From Epiperipatus broadwayi (Eukaryota; Onychophora; Udeonychophora; Euonychophora; Peripatidae), in the NCBI GenBank assembly GCA_028023455.1, contig JAQFVV010012511.1, positions 1,734,165 through 1,798,164 of the forward strand: a stretch of DNA of 64,000 nt. The letters run 5' to 3'. Shown one piece after another: positions 1-12,959 of the stretch. Under the pieces are notes generated by a model. It did not search any database. It had not been told where the DNA came from and saw nothing but the letters and a program-made list of their open reading frames with translations. Made by a program: the position numbers and the translations under genes. Within the stretch, counting starts at the first letter, position 1. The number at the start of each line of letters is the position of its first letter.

Positions 1-295
1 AGGAATAAAATTGGTTTAAGTTGACCAGTTTTGATTTGATTTTGCCTACAAATTCAGAGAAGTGATCTCACTCTTTTTTATTGGTTAACCCTGACAATAT
101 AAAGTAAGAAAATGATTGAATAGTCTATTGGATGTCCATCAGATGAGTTTTGATTAATCACTTAGTATGTTGTTTTTGTGCCAGATATGGACATATAAAC
201 TTTAATTCTTACTTTAATTTAATACACTTCAGATGTAATTTAAAAAATTCAATTTGCAATAATAATATATTATTAGAAAATTCAATACTTGATCC

Positions 296-660
296 ATGAA
301 TAGAATAACATTCAATGAGGCATTTTTTGAAATACAAATTGGTATGATATTTATTGAAGATGGATGAAGTAAATACCAATTGAACACACAGATATTATAT
401 GAAGTTGAAAAATGAATTTTTTTTTATGATTTCTCAATCCACAAATAGAGTAATGTTCAGTGATAAATTTTTTGTGGCTTTTCAATTTATAAATAATGTA
501 ATGTTTACTGAAATATTTTTTAATACAAATTGGTATGGTATTTATTATAAATGGATGAAGTGAAGTGAAGTGAAGTATTAATTAAACACAAGTATTATAC
601 AAGCTGAAAAATGACATTTTATAACTTCTTTGAGAATATGAATCAAATGATGTTTTATGT
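296..660. repeat. Degenerate tandem repeat, unit about 190-200 bp
   Basis: Two adjacent blocks share the phrases 'aatacaaattggtatg', 'tatttatt', 'atggatgaagt' and 'gaaaaatga' in the same order (about 305-420 and 495-615). A shorter partial block with 'gtaatgttcagtgata' lies between them. The second copy carries a small GAAGT expansion near 555-575. No protein similarity is seen. This may be the edge of a larger interspersed repeat. Confidence 0.6.
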
Positions 661-3414
661 TCAAAAAAGAAATATTCTTCCTATCATTTAGCCTTCAGGG
701 AGGTGGAAATAAGTAATGTTTCTTAATCTTGATACCTGTCTCTTGAAAAACTGGATGTACTTTTTGGAAGACATGATATCCTACTTCTTACTACTACTTT
801 TCATACCAGAAGTTGTTCTTTACTGTTTCATAAGAGCTTTCACAACTTTGTAGAATTTTAAACAATGAATTATGGCAATCACAGGCTGTTCCGCTCAGAT
901 GATTATAAGCTATTACTAGTTTTTTTTATTGAGGATATTGATAGAAAATACACATTCTTTTTAAATATTTACTGGTATTTTATCAGCTGGTTAACAAACT
1001 TATCTCAAGTTTTTCTTACATGGATGAAGGCACTGCTATTTTTCAGATTTCCTGGATTTCTTAAAAAACAACAACAAGGAATTGAGGTAAAAAAAAAAAA
1101 ACGAGAGTTATTATGCAAAATTTTCTGCTAGTAATTGAAAGCATCTGCAGAATAAAATGGCAAAAAGCCTGCAATAAAAACTATAAAGTTCTGGTATTTT
1201 AAAAGCTGTTTTTTTTTTTTACGAATTGTGAAAAATTATAAATACCAATTTATTTTTGTCTAGAAAATAAATAAACTAGAATGGAATAAGTATATAATCA
1301 AGAGATGGATGAAAAAAATGTAATAAGCAATAACAACAATAAAAACAATTTTTATTTTTCAAAAATCGGTCTGCTTTAATTAGAGTTGCTATCATCCAAG
1401 ATGGTTTATTATTTAGATTAAAGAGTAGAATATGAGCAGTATTGAATGGATTTTGGATATATTCAGAGGTTTTTACATTTAACATTAATTTAATACATAT
1501 GTAAGTATAATTTCATTGCATTCTTTAAAAAAAGGTATTTTTTGTATATTTTTGTTGCCATTTATTTTCTTGACATATCAATCACTTGAATATTTTAATC
1601 TGATATAGATTTTTTTAGTTTTTAATAATTGCTTGCAATGAAGCATCTGGAAACATACTTGATGTCAAAAAAGATGCTCATTGATATTTCATACTCAAAA
1701 AAGAGATATATAATAGTTGTGGATAAAGTAGAAAAAAGTTTTATCATTAAGAAAATTATCAGGTTATATATTAGTTAAATTTTTCTTAGAAGAAGCTGCT
1801 TTTTGACAATATATCCAGTACATTTCTAATTGTATTAGATATTATTGAATTTATTACTTATTTATTAAAACAACAATAGGGTCTTTATTACAAATAAAAA
1901 TCAGTAAATAGAATGACCAAGCTCTGGCTAGTTGAGACAGTACTAATTGATGTAGTTGATAAAATTTGCAGCAATTTGTTGGAGGTAATGTGTTTAAAAC
2001 TTAAACACTTAAATGAAGTCAGTATTATGTTTGTAGAATTATGGTGATTGGAATCTTATGATTAAAAATTATGTGTGAAAATTTGATCAATGAAACAAAT
2101 TTCAACTTTATTTTTCAGTATTTCAGATACTCACTTTTCTTTTATTAAGGGGAAAAAGCTATCAAAGGGTGGTGGAATGTGACTTTTCCACATGTCACAG
2201 AACTTTAGTCTGTCACTCAGAATTTCACATAGTTTGTTTTAGACTGGTATTTTAGTCTTTTATTTATACTCAATCAATATACATATTTTCAAAGTATATA
2301 CGACAGTTTACTTCAAAGTGTAGATTAATTAAAAAGATTCTATCTTTTTAAGTAGAATCTAAATTCAACCTGGTTAGGCTAGTCTAATTAAGTATCTTCA
2401 GTTTGGATGCATGTGCAAAAGATGTCATATTTTGATTAAATTTTTTTTTCAAAATTGATTTAGTTTTTAAAATGTTTTAAATTAATATTTTAAAAATAAT
2501 ATTTTACTTTAGTTTTAATATGAAGATATATATTCAAATGGGTCTTTGCTAAATAGTTTGTAGCTTTCAAGCACTGAAGGTGAACTTTAATCAAATGATA
2601 TTTTAGGGTTTGAATCTATCACTCACACTATATTAAACTGTAACAATGTTAAATGGAATGATCAGTACTGTGTTTGCATTATTAAAATTTGTTACTGCAT
2701 TTAATTTTATAGCACCACGATTAAAACCTGAAAGATGTATATACTTTTAAGTTATTTTTACTTCTAAAATGTTGACTGATATCATATTTGATATGCAGGA
2801 TTTTTTTAGTTTTTATATTAGATTTACCATCAGTATTCATAGCTTTTTCATCAAATAAAATATTGTAGTGTTGAATAATTTGAAGCTAAAACAGTGATTT
2901 ATATTTAACTTTCTTCTATTTTTTACTTTCCTGAGCATATTTCTGGGTATTGATAAATAGTAAAAATTATTATCTTAGAGACACATGAACATAAAGTGAT
3001 ATGTGAACAGTATTCGCTAATGTTTTTGTCTCCTGATTTTAATGAAACGATAGTTTTTAATTAAAAGAAAAGGTAACATAGTCTTGAAGCTTATAGGAGT
3101 ATGGCACTTGAAGATTTCATCACATTAGTATCTTATGTTGTAAGAGGTTTGGCAAGTTGCTTCAATTTTATAATATTGTATTTAAACAGTCTAGATGTAT
3201 TTATTTATTTATTTATTTTTTGATGTTTTAATTCCAAATGTAGTTTTAACTATATAATGATTTAAATTGTAACTGGATCCCTCTCATGCTTCTAATATCT
3301 TCAGTACAATTTTAAAAACTTTATCAAATAAGGGTTGATCATTTAATTACCTTTTAGCACAAAAATAGTGAGATATTTATTCATTTACTAAATCCGATGG
3401 GATGGATACCTAAC
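661..3414. other. AT-rich DNA with no recognisable gene
   Basis: No coding stretch with a protein-like composition or motif was found on either strand. The short open frames at 865-1131 and 1276-1485 (minus) have no recognisable domain and look like chance frames in AT-rich DNA. A (TTTA)n run lies near 3199-3220. Confidence 0.5.
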
Positions 3415-3804
3415 ATGAATATTATTAAACAATTCAAAACAAAACAACACTCTCCATATAGTAGTGCCATCTTGTGCTAACAAGAGCAATCAATGGATGC
3501 CAGAAGGCTTGTGCATAAAATCCCTGTCTAGTGCCTACTCATCCAATATCCCCAGACTAGTTTCTGGCTTGTGGCCTTCATCAGTGAGGAGCCTTGGATC
3601 TGAGAGCACTGCACCTAGATCTTAGGATCTAATGCAACCCTCCAGCACCCACCTTTTAACTCTATTTAACTACAAAACTATCCATTGATTGCTCTTGTTA
3701 GCACAAGATGGCACTACTATATGGAGAGTGTTGTTTTGTTTTGAATTGTTTAATAACAATTATTGTGCTAGTATGAGATAGTGATCATGTGATGAATATT
3801 ATTA
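3415..3804. mobile_element. Hammerhead-bearing foldback element, copy E1
   Basis: The insertion is bounded by a 13-bp direct repeat (ATGAATATTATTA at 3415-3427 and 3792-3804) that reads as a target-site duplication. Inside, a 76-bp block at 3422-3497 recurs as an exact reverse complement at 3681-3756. Between the arms is a minus-strand unit of the non-coding family that is also present at 22.7, 37.1 and 60.7 kb, including a hammerhead ribozyme motif. The right end GATCATGTGATG is shared with other copies. There is no coding capacity. Known analogues are animal retrozymes and the terminal repeats of Penelope-like elements; which of these applies is an inference. Confidence 0.8.
3541..3599 (-). 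ncRNA. Hammerhead ribozyme motif, best preserved copy
   Basis: Read on the minus strand, the motif has these parts in order: ATCCAA (distal stem I), the proximal stem I strand TCCTCA, CTGATGA (complement of 3578-3584), stem II GGC-CACAA-GCC, GAAAC (complement of 3560-3564), GTC (complement of 3555-3557), the proximal stem I partner TGGGGA and the distal partner TTGGAT. Predicted cleavage lies after the C opposite 3555. Stem III is only AC/GT around a TA loop, but ACTAGT is self-complementary, as in dimeric hammerheads. One oddity is an A opposite A at the base of stem II, where a base pair is usual. Activity is not shown by sequence alone. Confidence 0.78.
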
Positions 3805-5169
3805 CCTGCAGTTTCAGATAAGGAGTTTTTAGAATATGAGTTTAGAAATACAAATAATATTTTGTTCAATATTATTTAATAAAGTTAAGATTGCTGCATG
3901 CTTTATCTGACTTTTTTTAAAAAAAAAACATTATTCATGCAGCACATGATCACTACTACTGTTTGAAGAGTTTTGTCTGTTTAAACATTATTATTAGAAA
4001 TAATTTATTTTCTTTTTCAATTATTGCAATTTAGTTAATAGAAAATTATTAATAAAATACATGGAAAAATTAAAATGTTGATTAAAAGGTATGTTTTGGA
4101 CAATGCATTAATGTTGTTTTCTACAGAAAGTAGAATGTGGATTTTGAAATAATAGTTTTTATGGCATTATAAGAAAGATGCATTGAAAACCACAAGAACT
4201 TGTGGGATGTTGTGATGAAAGGTAAAAGGAATAATATGTGTAAAGTGATTGCAGGCAAGTCATTTAAGGTTTTATTAAGTTGAATGAGAAGACATTTTTT
4301 TGAGGGAACAAATATAACTTAATTATTCCATCTAGAAAATATGATTGATGATTATGTATTCTTGATAATTTCTTTTTATTTCTAATACTGAAAGAGAATC
4401 CTTGAAATATAGAATTGTGTAGGCGAAAACAAGGTAATAATTTTATATTTAGAGTAATGTGTACTTTTTTATTTAAAAATAGGATAGTGGATGTATCTAT
4501 TATGTCAAATTGCCACTTTAATGAGCCATTATTTATATATTAGTGAAAATATAACTACTATGGTTTACAATAATAACAGTACCATTTTCCTTCATTTTTA
4601 TTTGAATATTGTGATGGAGATTATGAAACTACCAAATTATAAATTATTCTTAGACTAAAAATCATCCATGACAATATTCATCTAGGACTTTATGCGACAC
4701 CCAAATTTTTACTTAACTACTTGAATCAAATACTTTACATAAAATATTTATAGTGCACAAACTAATTAACCACTGTCCATATATATACACCAATACTGAA
4801 TTCTATCCATTTTTATGGCTCTCTTTCTTAAAAAATATTTACTTTCTAACCATCATTAAATTCTCCATTTCATTCAAAAAAAGCATCAAGAAAATGAAAA
4901 AACACACAAAATTCACTAGGTTTTTATAACACAGCATCTCAGCCTTTTAGTTCAGAAAAGTCATTAATGAAATAACTAGATTAATCAACAATTTCCATAA
5001 AATAGGTAACCCTATTCCAGTCAATTCCACTGATTCTCCATTGGGAACATATTTAGAAAATAAAAATAATACATTCAATAACATCAGTCTTTTCTGTTAT
5101 TCAACAAGTATATCACAAATAATCTCAGATATTGGGACCTATAATTCAAATACCTGGACTCCATGTAAA
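3805..5169. other. AT-rich DNA, no gene seen
   Basis: No protein-like frame or structured repeat was recognised. A short stretch at about 3945-3995 (CACATGATCACTACTAC, then GTTTTGTCTGTTTAAA) faintly resembles the ends of the hammerhead family but is too short to call. Confidence 0.4.
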
Positions 5170-5595
5170 TAATCAAAAATTTTTTACTAGCATAGTCTTA
5201 AGTTGTAATTCTAAGGAGAAGGGAATCAACTCTCCACACATGCACTATACTGTAATATTCAAATAGCAATGTTAAATACAAGTAAACTCTCAATCTAGCT
5301 CACAAGATAAAGATTTTGAAAGGATAAGACAGCCATTTTATCTTTGTATCTAAGTGCAATTATATATGCAAACCTTAAGCATCTTGGAATGAGAGTATGA
5401 ATATATTAAATTATTCATTTTATTTACATTTCTTCTTTACATCCTATTAACATTTGCAAAATATTGAAACATATTATGTATTAATATTATACATAATGCA
5501 AATAATCAAGAAATTTTTACTAGCACAGTGTCAAGCTGTAATTCTAAGAAGAAGGGAATAAACCCTCCACACATGCATCATAAAGTCATTGTCAA
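5170..5595. repeat. Direct repeat pair plus minus-strand copy of the 55.2-56.3 kb repeat
   Basis: A block of about 85 bp at 5170-5253 (ending CTCTCCACACATGCA) recurs at 5500-5577 (ending CCTCCACACATGCA). Between them, about 5280-5410, is a reverse-complement relative of the repeat at 55.7-56.3 kb: the shared order is a 'caaga...gataag...agcca..ttatctttgt' core followed by 'cttggaatg'. The function is unknown. It is a dispersed non-coding repeat. Confidence 0.55.
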
Positions 5596-8500
5596 AGGCT
5601 TTTCCAATAATACTTTACTTTCCTAAAATGCACTTTATGAATATAGATCTGTTGTGTATCCTAAATCATAAAGATGAAGAACCAATGGAACGTTTATTAT
5701 TGAAATAACTTTCTCTTCAAATTTATCATATTCTTATCATGGCACTTCTCACTCACATTCACAAAGCCTCATTGACAACATATGCAGAAACCTTTTTCAT
5801 AACATTTCCCAACTCTGGTTTATAAAATGAGAGATCAAACCCATGCACCAACAGATATTTTGTGGCTACCTGGAATTTGGTCTCATTCACAATAACAGTG
5901 ATTTGGTTACTCTTTTTTTTTATTCATTTAGTTTTTTAAAAAAATTTAGTCCTCAATTTATGCTATAAAAAGTGATTATCTTGCCATTTGTAATACCAAG
6001 AAGGTACAATGTAGTGCTTGTATTACAAATTTCTTCATTAATTTATGTTTATTTTTTCACAATTCATATAAGCAAAGTTTATGTTCAAATTTTATTATTA
6101 TCATGCACTATATCCTATTATAGACCTCTTAATGTATAAAATACAACTCTGTAAATCAATTAATCAAATAAAAGTTATTTTCTTAAAACTAACTTATTAA
6201 TAATTTATGTTTTTACTTTATTAGAGTGTTTTGAAGGAGGATTTTTTATATTCTATTACTCTACAGAATATCGTTTTATTTGAGATTAAAACCATACAGT
6301 TTAATTCAAAAATAGACTTCAGTTATGATGCTTCTAATAATAATTTTAATTAGAAAACATGATGACAGTACAATATAAATTTATAGTCAAGAAAGAAAAA
6401 TAGGACGTTTTTCTCTTATTAATAATTTTGTTAGAAGACAAAAAAATCTAATTAGCAAACAAAAATTATTAGTTATTAGTTCTAAGGATTCTTGACTGAT
6501 ACTTTTTATATTGTAATGAGTGTTGATTTGGAGGCAAATTTCAAAATAATGTGGAACTCTATAAATTTGACTAAGCAAAATAATTATTGGTTATGAAATA
6601 TTACTTAAGCATGCCTATTTATATAAAGACCTACACACAAATATATAGGATATTATTATAAGAAACAATATAAAATTAGAATTTATTGCATTTGTCTTTC
6701 TTGTGTTTATTTATATTAAATGAAGGAATGGTAGCACATTTTGCTTTCATATCTGCAGGCTGAGTTCAAATTAAAATTTGATATTTTTTTCAGATTCTGT
6801 TTAAGATCAGTTCTTTTTTAATGTAGTTGGCTTAAAGTCAATCTAGCTAACCATCCAATATTGGTTGTAAAATCGGCATTTGGTTATTCTTAATAAGGAA
6901 TGAAAACCTTGCAATTTTTTAATTGGCAAGAGGCTGAATAATGTCTCTTTGTTTATTATTCTACTGTGCAAGGAGATAAGAATTTTTGTGGAGATCTTTG
7001 CCTTGAGTAGAATATTTGAAATGTTTTATTTTTTATATATTAAATGCAATTTTTTTAAATATTTACTGATAAATTAGGTTAATAAAATTTCATATTTTTT
7101 GATACATATATTAAATTATTTGTCAAAAACAAGTTGATCTAGCTAAATACTTGGGGATATTCTATCCAAATAATAAGTGTTTATCATCATTAGTTAGAGT
7201 TTGACATTACTTACCACTTTTTTTAATTAAATTATTTTTAACATTATTACATTTAGAGAAACATCTTAAATTTTAATATATTTTTTTACATCAAAAAGGG
7301 CACAAAATATGTAAGAAATATTTAAATATATGTTTGTCTAATGCACATATTTCTGTAATCATACCATAAAACCTACATTAATACTTGGCAATATTAATTG
7401 CATCGACTTATCACAGATGGCGCCAGAATAGACAACCATTTTTGTTTATATCTTCCAGATTTATAGCTGCCATGCCAATATATTTCTATTCCTAGTCACT
7501 TTATAATTTTGATAAAAAGTGCATCATTTTTAAACTGGATTTCTATAAGAAAATGTCATTTAAGAATAGAGAATCATTTGATAATAATGTGACTGGATAA
7601 TAGAATTTTTTACTTCTAATGATAATTATGATTAAGATTTTATATAAAAATATATAATTTATCTGCATTAAAAAGAAACTGATCAAATCATGGCAGCATA
7701 AGTAGAATGGTTCATTTTATTTGTACAAGCACATAAATGGTAATGATCTCATTTGTGTATGTATATATATATTGATAACTTTTACCTGAGCATATTAGAG
7801 AATGTGTTTTTTAGTTTCTGTGATGTAAGATCTATACATTATAATTTTATTTTTTCTCATTTGTATTTCATTGGTTAATTTGAAATGTCATAGAATCTAT
7901 TATAACACTATAGGTATTGAACATGAATATTTTTTTAGAATTCAGTCACATCAGCCCTGAAATAAAAAGTTATCAAAATCTGACATAGTCATTGTAGAGA
8001 TTAAGATTCTTTTTGGAATGGCCATCTGTAAATATTTCTTCATATGAGTAATTTTATGCATGGTTTTATATATAAATAAATCCATCCAAATAATATAAGC
8101 ATAATATTTCAAACATTCTCTTCCCATGTCCTTAGTATGCCTAGAAAATTTGTTCAGGTTTCAAACTAGCTTAGATTTTCTTCCAGACAGATAAATTTCC
8201 ATGTAGATAGAGGATAAAACAAAAAATGAAAAAATACTAAAATTCTCACTGACTGTCATTTATCACCCTCATGAATAATTTTTTTTTCACTCTTCCTCTA
8301 TGAAGAAGTTTTTGAGAAGTTTAGCTCTTCATATGGCCGCTTGAAAGATTGTTTGACATGTGAGTAATGAAAATGTATATCAAAGATCCTAGGTCAAAAT
8401 TCCAATTTGTAATATTTTCTAAGAAAAGCAACATCCTTGCCTAAATTATGATTGATCATTATTTGGTTATAATTAGAGATAGCATAATGTAATCACGAGC

Positions 8501-10360
8501 TAAACATTCTTGGATTGAAGAGCAACCAGTTATCACTTTGGTACTCAAAAGTTCTGAAAGATTACATAGCCTCTTGAACAATAACTATTTAATTATAAAG
8601 AGTATGCTGAAAAAAAAAATTAATTAAAAAATAAAAGGAAGTTAAATTACATATAAAAATGATGTCTTATATTTATTTACATTAAGAAAAAGGAATAATG
8701 GATACAAAAGATAGTCTAAAAGAATATATATATTAAATAATCAAACATTTTATTATTTGGACGTTCTTAAGATGTCTGAGTACCGGACAAGAAAAATATG
8801 AGCCACAATACAGGATTTTGAGGTGCAATAAAGTGCACAAGACAAAAATTATATAGAGGCCATTTAAATTTATATATGCATATAGAAATTCTGTCTCAAT
8901 AACTTAAGTCTTTTGCATACATATTTATTATTTATGCACTTATACTTATTTTGATATTTTACTGTTATAAAGAAAAGCTGGTAAAAAGGGTAAATATTCA
9001 GTCTTTATAAAACCATCTTGAAATATGCATTTTGGGGAGAAGAGTAATTGCTTGAATTGTAGTGAGATGATTTTGTTCAGAGCTTCAAACCTCTACAAAT
9101 ATTTAATATTGACGTACATATTTAATATATATATAAAGTTAAAATTTAGTTTTTATATGTATGTTGTTAGTTAAATTTTAAATGTCAAGGTCGTTAAGAC
9201 ACTTCAAATTAAATGAGACTAACTTGTTACTTGATAAGATTTTTTTTAAAATCTGAAACCTTTTTTAGCTTTAGTCTTTCATTATTTATGTAATTAATCT
9301 AGATTATATTGACATTTCCTACATTTTATTTCAAGTTTAGATGATATTAATGGCAGATTTACAAGTTAGTTGATGTAGTAATGAAATAAAATGAGAGTCA
9401 TTTGCAATATTTTAATTGTTTAACATATTACTATAATCTTAATTAATAAACAAGAATAAATATTTCAAGATATAAAGCGTAATAATATTTTTTATTACAA
9501 AATTATCTGTAAATTTTGTTTTAAAAATTACTATATATATATAAGAGAAAGAGCGAAAAATATAATAAAATGCAAAATTTAAACAAAATGTGCCTTTCTC
9601 TAATTTAGTTTTATACTTGCTCTCAAACATAATCTAAATATACTGCAGTATTCTACCGAATTTAAATATTTGTTAGTCTTTTGTTTTATAATATAATGAT
9701 ATCACTGCATCCATTGTCTCAAAAACCACCGATTTATTTATTAATGTTTAATAAAAAACATAAGAAATTAGTCAACAAATAAAAAAAATCCAGCTCTTGT
9801 TGTAACTATTGATAGTGAAACAATGCCGAATCTCATTGCATCACAAATAAATAGTGGTTGATTAGCATAAGAAAAACATATACATGAAATTACAGATAAT
9901 TAATGGAATATCATTTAGATATTATATCTTTTGTATTTAATCATCATCAATTTTCATCACAAGAAAAATGAAGAAAAAAGTTAAATGTTTTTATTGATGT
10001 CTTAATGTGAATATGTAATTTTGATAAATATTTAGATTAAATTATTTTATGATATTTTTTAGCAAATATAAATACTGTATTTAAAACATTTTTTAAACCT
10101 GGTTTTATTACATAATAAAAATTCAGAATTACTAGAAACAGATTTACAAAAATGGTTTAAGTACTTTTATTTGTTAATGTTATTATTTCTACTTTAGTTA
10201 TATATAAACATATGCGTTTATCTATTGTACAGTATTTTATTTTGTTAATTATTTTTGTTGATGTTCTAATCTAAATTACATATTTAAAATTTTTTAAATT
10301 TGCATCAGAGATATTATGTAGTATTATATAAAGAAGATATATACTAAAAATGTCCGTACT
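5596..10360. other. Long AT-rich stretch without recognisable features
   Basis: I scanned both strands and saw no domain, RNA gene, or repeat shared with the rest of the window. Open frames at 6387-6578 and 9439-9630 (both minus) have extreme AT-driven composition and no motif. Homopolymer runs and short (TA)n tracts, for example 9125-9135, are present. Confidence 0.5.
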
Positions 10361-10657
10361 TTATATATATAATAAAAAATCAGAAATAACAGAGTACTAG
10401 ACAAAAAAAAATTATTAAAATTCTTTCATAACTATGGTTTCATCTATTAACAAATAGAGCTTTTCAAGTAAAATTTAACAAGATACATAGAATACATATG
10501 CAAAGCAAAATAGCTTTTTTATCATTCACTTCAAAAACCAACTTCGTTTAACATCAAATGATGTCTTCAATAGATTGATGGTCTCAGATTCAAGAAAATT
10601 TATTACCAGGATTTCTTTTATTTTTTTTTAAAATTCACTTCTTTCATAAAAGATAAT

Positions 10658-10920
10658 CTATGCATTGCCAAATAATATTTTATCACCAGTACTCAGTTTA
10701 TAAATATACAAAGCTGAGTTATGACATCTATTTTTAACTCTTCTCTTATGAACTTTAACTCTTTCATTAAAACTTAATTTACTTTGACCTATATAAATTT
10801 TGTGACAACTGCAAGGAATCTTATAAACTACACCAGAAATAGCTTTGCTATCAAATGACTGTTTTGAACTATTTAAAAAAGGTATTAGGTCTTGATTTGA
10901 ATTCATTATTAAATAGTTCA
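10658..10920 (-). pseudogene. PLE GIY-YIG endonuclease fragment (left arm)
   Basis: The minus-strand reading holds VVYKIPCSCHKIYIGQSK followed by FNERVKVHKRRVKN. That is the GIY-YIG core of EN-positive Penelope-like retroelements: VYKI.C..C..IYIGQ, then an R..H. pattern. In full elements this nuclease follows the reverse transcriptase and nicks target DNA. No RT is joined to it here, and the downstream residues read through to a stop near 10658. The nearby right arm has the same protein in mirror image. It is a fragment and not a functional gene. Confidence 0.7.
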
Positions 10921-11160
10921 AAACAGTCAATTGATAGCAAATCTATTTCTGATATAGTTTATAAGATTTCTTGCAGTTATAAAATTTATATAGATCAAAG
11001 TAAAGTAAGTTTTAATGAAAGAGTAGAATTCAAAATAGATATCATAACTTAGTTTTGTATATTTATGAATTGAATACAGGTCATAAAATATTATTTAACA
11101 ATGCAGAGATTATTTTTTATGGAAAAATGAATTGAAAAGAAGAGTAAAAGAAACTCTGAT
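10870..11160 (+). pseudogene. PLE GIY-YIG endonuclease fragment (right arm)
   Basis: This is the plus-strand mirror of the left arm. IVYKISCSYKIYIDQSK and FNERVEF are visible, with the CxxC spacing degraded and the YIG glycine changed (YID). The frame breaks near 11035, after which a shifted continuation (RSLIY...TGHKILFNNAEI-like) is still readable to about 11110. The arm is more decayed than the left arm, which retains YIG. Confidence 0.65.
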
Positions 11161-11429
11161 AAATTTTGTTGAATCTGAGATTATCTTAACAATCTCATAA
11201 AGACTTTCTTTGATGTTAAAAAAAGTTAGTTTTTGAAGTGAGTGATGCAAAGTCTATTTTGTTTTGTATATATATATGTTCTATATATCTTATTGAATTT
11301 TACTCGAAAAGCTCTATTTATTAATAGATGCAACCATGGCCATGAAAGAATTTTAGTAAAATTTTGTTTTTTGACTAGTATTAAAATGTTATATGATTTT
11401 TTATTTTATTTATTATTACTAGTATAATG

Positions 11430-12124
11430 GAAGGCATTATTTAATATATATATATATATATATAATGTTTGACCACTGTTATCTATGAGGGCCTTGGAAC
11501 CCATTGCTGTGGATACAAAGTGTCATAATTCACCCACAAGTAAAAATGTGTATTCATGAATAATAAACAAGTTTTTAAAAAAGGTGAATATATAAATGTT
11601 AAAGTTGATTTCAGATTCATTATTTATATTTATATATGTTTTAATGTTCAGTAATTAATTATAAATTCGGGAGCCATGGAAATATTTTAATGGTAAACGG
11701 TTTTATTTTAATGTCTATTTAGTTTTAATAAATGAAATACAAACTTTCAACTTAAATAAAAGCTTAAATAAACAGATAACAGAAATTGTTTACTGAATGT
11801 AAAGCCTGTATGATAAGTATAAAAGAAAACCCACAGCAATTCTAGAGTGAAGATGCTGTTTTTAATTTCAATTTATTATTATTGTTGTAAATTGATTTTT
11901 AATTCCATTTTTCTTGTAAAATATTAATAATATTTAAACAATATTAAACTGTTGCACATGTGCTTTGGATTTTAAATAATTGACTAATTTTAAAATATTA
12001 GTAAAACTTTGTCTTTAATTTATAAATATTTTATGAATTTCAGCAAGTATTGTAAGACAAATATTTATTTAATAGGGTTGTTATTGGTAATATTTCCAAA
12101 AGCAATTTCTTCATTCTACTCTAA
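11430..12124. other. AT-rich DNA with a (TA)n tract
   Basis: A (TA)n microsatellite lies at about 11440-11463. The rest shows no coding signal or shared repeat. Confidence 0.45.
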
Positions 12125-12232
12125 AACCATCTACTATAAACTTGAGTAATCATTGGATACCACATGGTATAGTATTTGTTTCTGGCTTTTGTCTTAGTCA
12201 ATGATAGCTTGGATTCAGTTTAAGAATAATGA
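12125..12232 (-). mobile_element. Old relic of the hammerhead repeat family (E6)
   Basis: The plus strand has GAGTAATCATTGGAT, followed after an internal deletion by GTTTCTGGCTT, then GTC..AGTCAATGA and CTTGGATTCAG. This order matches the minus-strand arm of the other copies. The CTGATGA core is mutated (complement reads CATTGAC), so the ribozyme is not expected to fold. No TSD was seen. Confidence 0.5.
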
Positions 12233-12834
12233 TACTTTAAATATTATAAATAATTTAAAAGTTAATTAACATATATCATGGTAATATAATTGTATTGCAA
12301 CAAATTTTCATACAGTTAAGTAATTTTTAGAAAAATGTTTTATTCACATAATTAATTTAGTTTATGTTAAATTAGTTTTGAATATAACAGAATATATTTT
12401 TAAGTTTTAGATAATTGATTTTTTATTCTTTGATGTGTTTAGGAATTATCTTAATCGAAATTTATATACAACATATTTTTTTAATGTGTATAATCAGCAT
12501 GCTAGCTTTCAGAGTTTGTTACAAAAAAATATTAACATTGTTTAGAATAAGTTTAACAATTTCTTAAGATAATAAATAATAACAATTTTTAAATAGCATT
12601 CTATAGAACAAAATTTAGAGAAACTGTACAGTGTTTCCATTGCTGAGTAATAAAGATTTAAGTGACTTTCTTTCCCTACTTTACACTCTATTTAAAAATA
12701 CAAAAATACCCATTTACTGACCAATATTAGATTATTATCTAGGTTGGCTGTAGGATATCTAAAAGAAAATGTTAAATTTATCTGATCTGAATTTGAATGA
12801 TTATGCTATCATTGCAACATAAGACTATTAAGTA

Positions 12835-12959
12835 TAGAATAATATATATCTAGATGTAAATACATTGCCAAAAATTATTTTTATAGAAATAAATTACAGT
12901 TATTTTTTCATAAGTCATTTTTGGCAATGTCGAGTATATCTAAATATATATTATTCTAT
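12835..12959. mobile_element. Small inverted-repeat element (MITE-like)
   Basis: Inverted termini of about 40 bp enclose a short AT-rich loop. The left arm TAGAATAATATATATCTAGA ... ACATTGCCAAAAAT pairs with the right arm ATTTTTGGCAATGT ... TATATATTATTCTA. There is no coding capacity. The size and structure fit a MITE, but no autonomous partner is in the window and the TSD is ambiguous because the flanks are TA-rich. Confidence 0.55.

Larger units (their letters stand above)
10365..11416. mobile_element. Head-to-head palindrome of two PLE endonuclease fragments
   Basis: The two halves are imperfect reverse complements. The inner arms are exact over 19 bp (10857-10875 against 10910-10928) around a 34-bp loop. 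The outer arms still match near 10440-10490 against 11290-11345 and near 10365-10402 against 11372-11416. Each half encodes a decayed GIY-YIG segment read outward from the centre, so both outer ends are the 3' side of the element. Inverted partial copies of this type are known for Penelope-like elements. No TSD was found. Confidence 0.75.

Noticed and set aside
865-1131. 88-residue plus-strand frame near the start of the window
   Set aside because: AT-rich composition (F, K, L, I), no motif, and no conservation evidence available.
7400-7480. Less AT-rich patch with GATGGCGCCAG, considered as a PBS or LTR end
   Set aside because: There is no matching repeat on either side and no TG...CA boundary.
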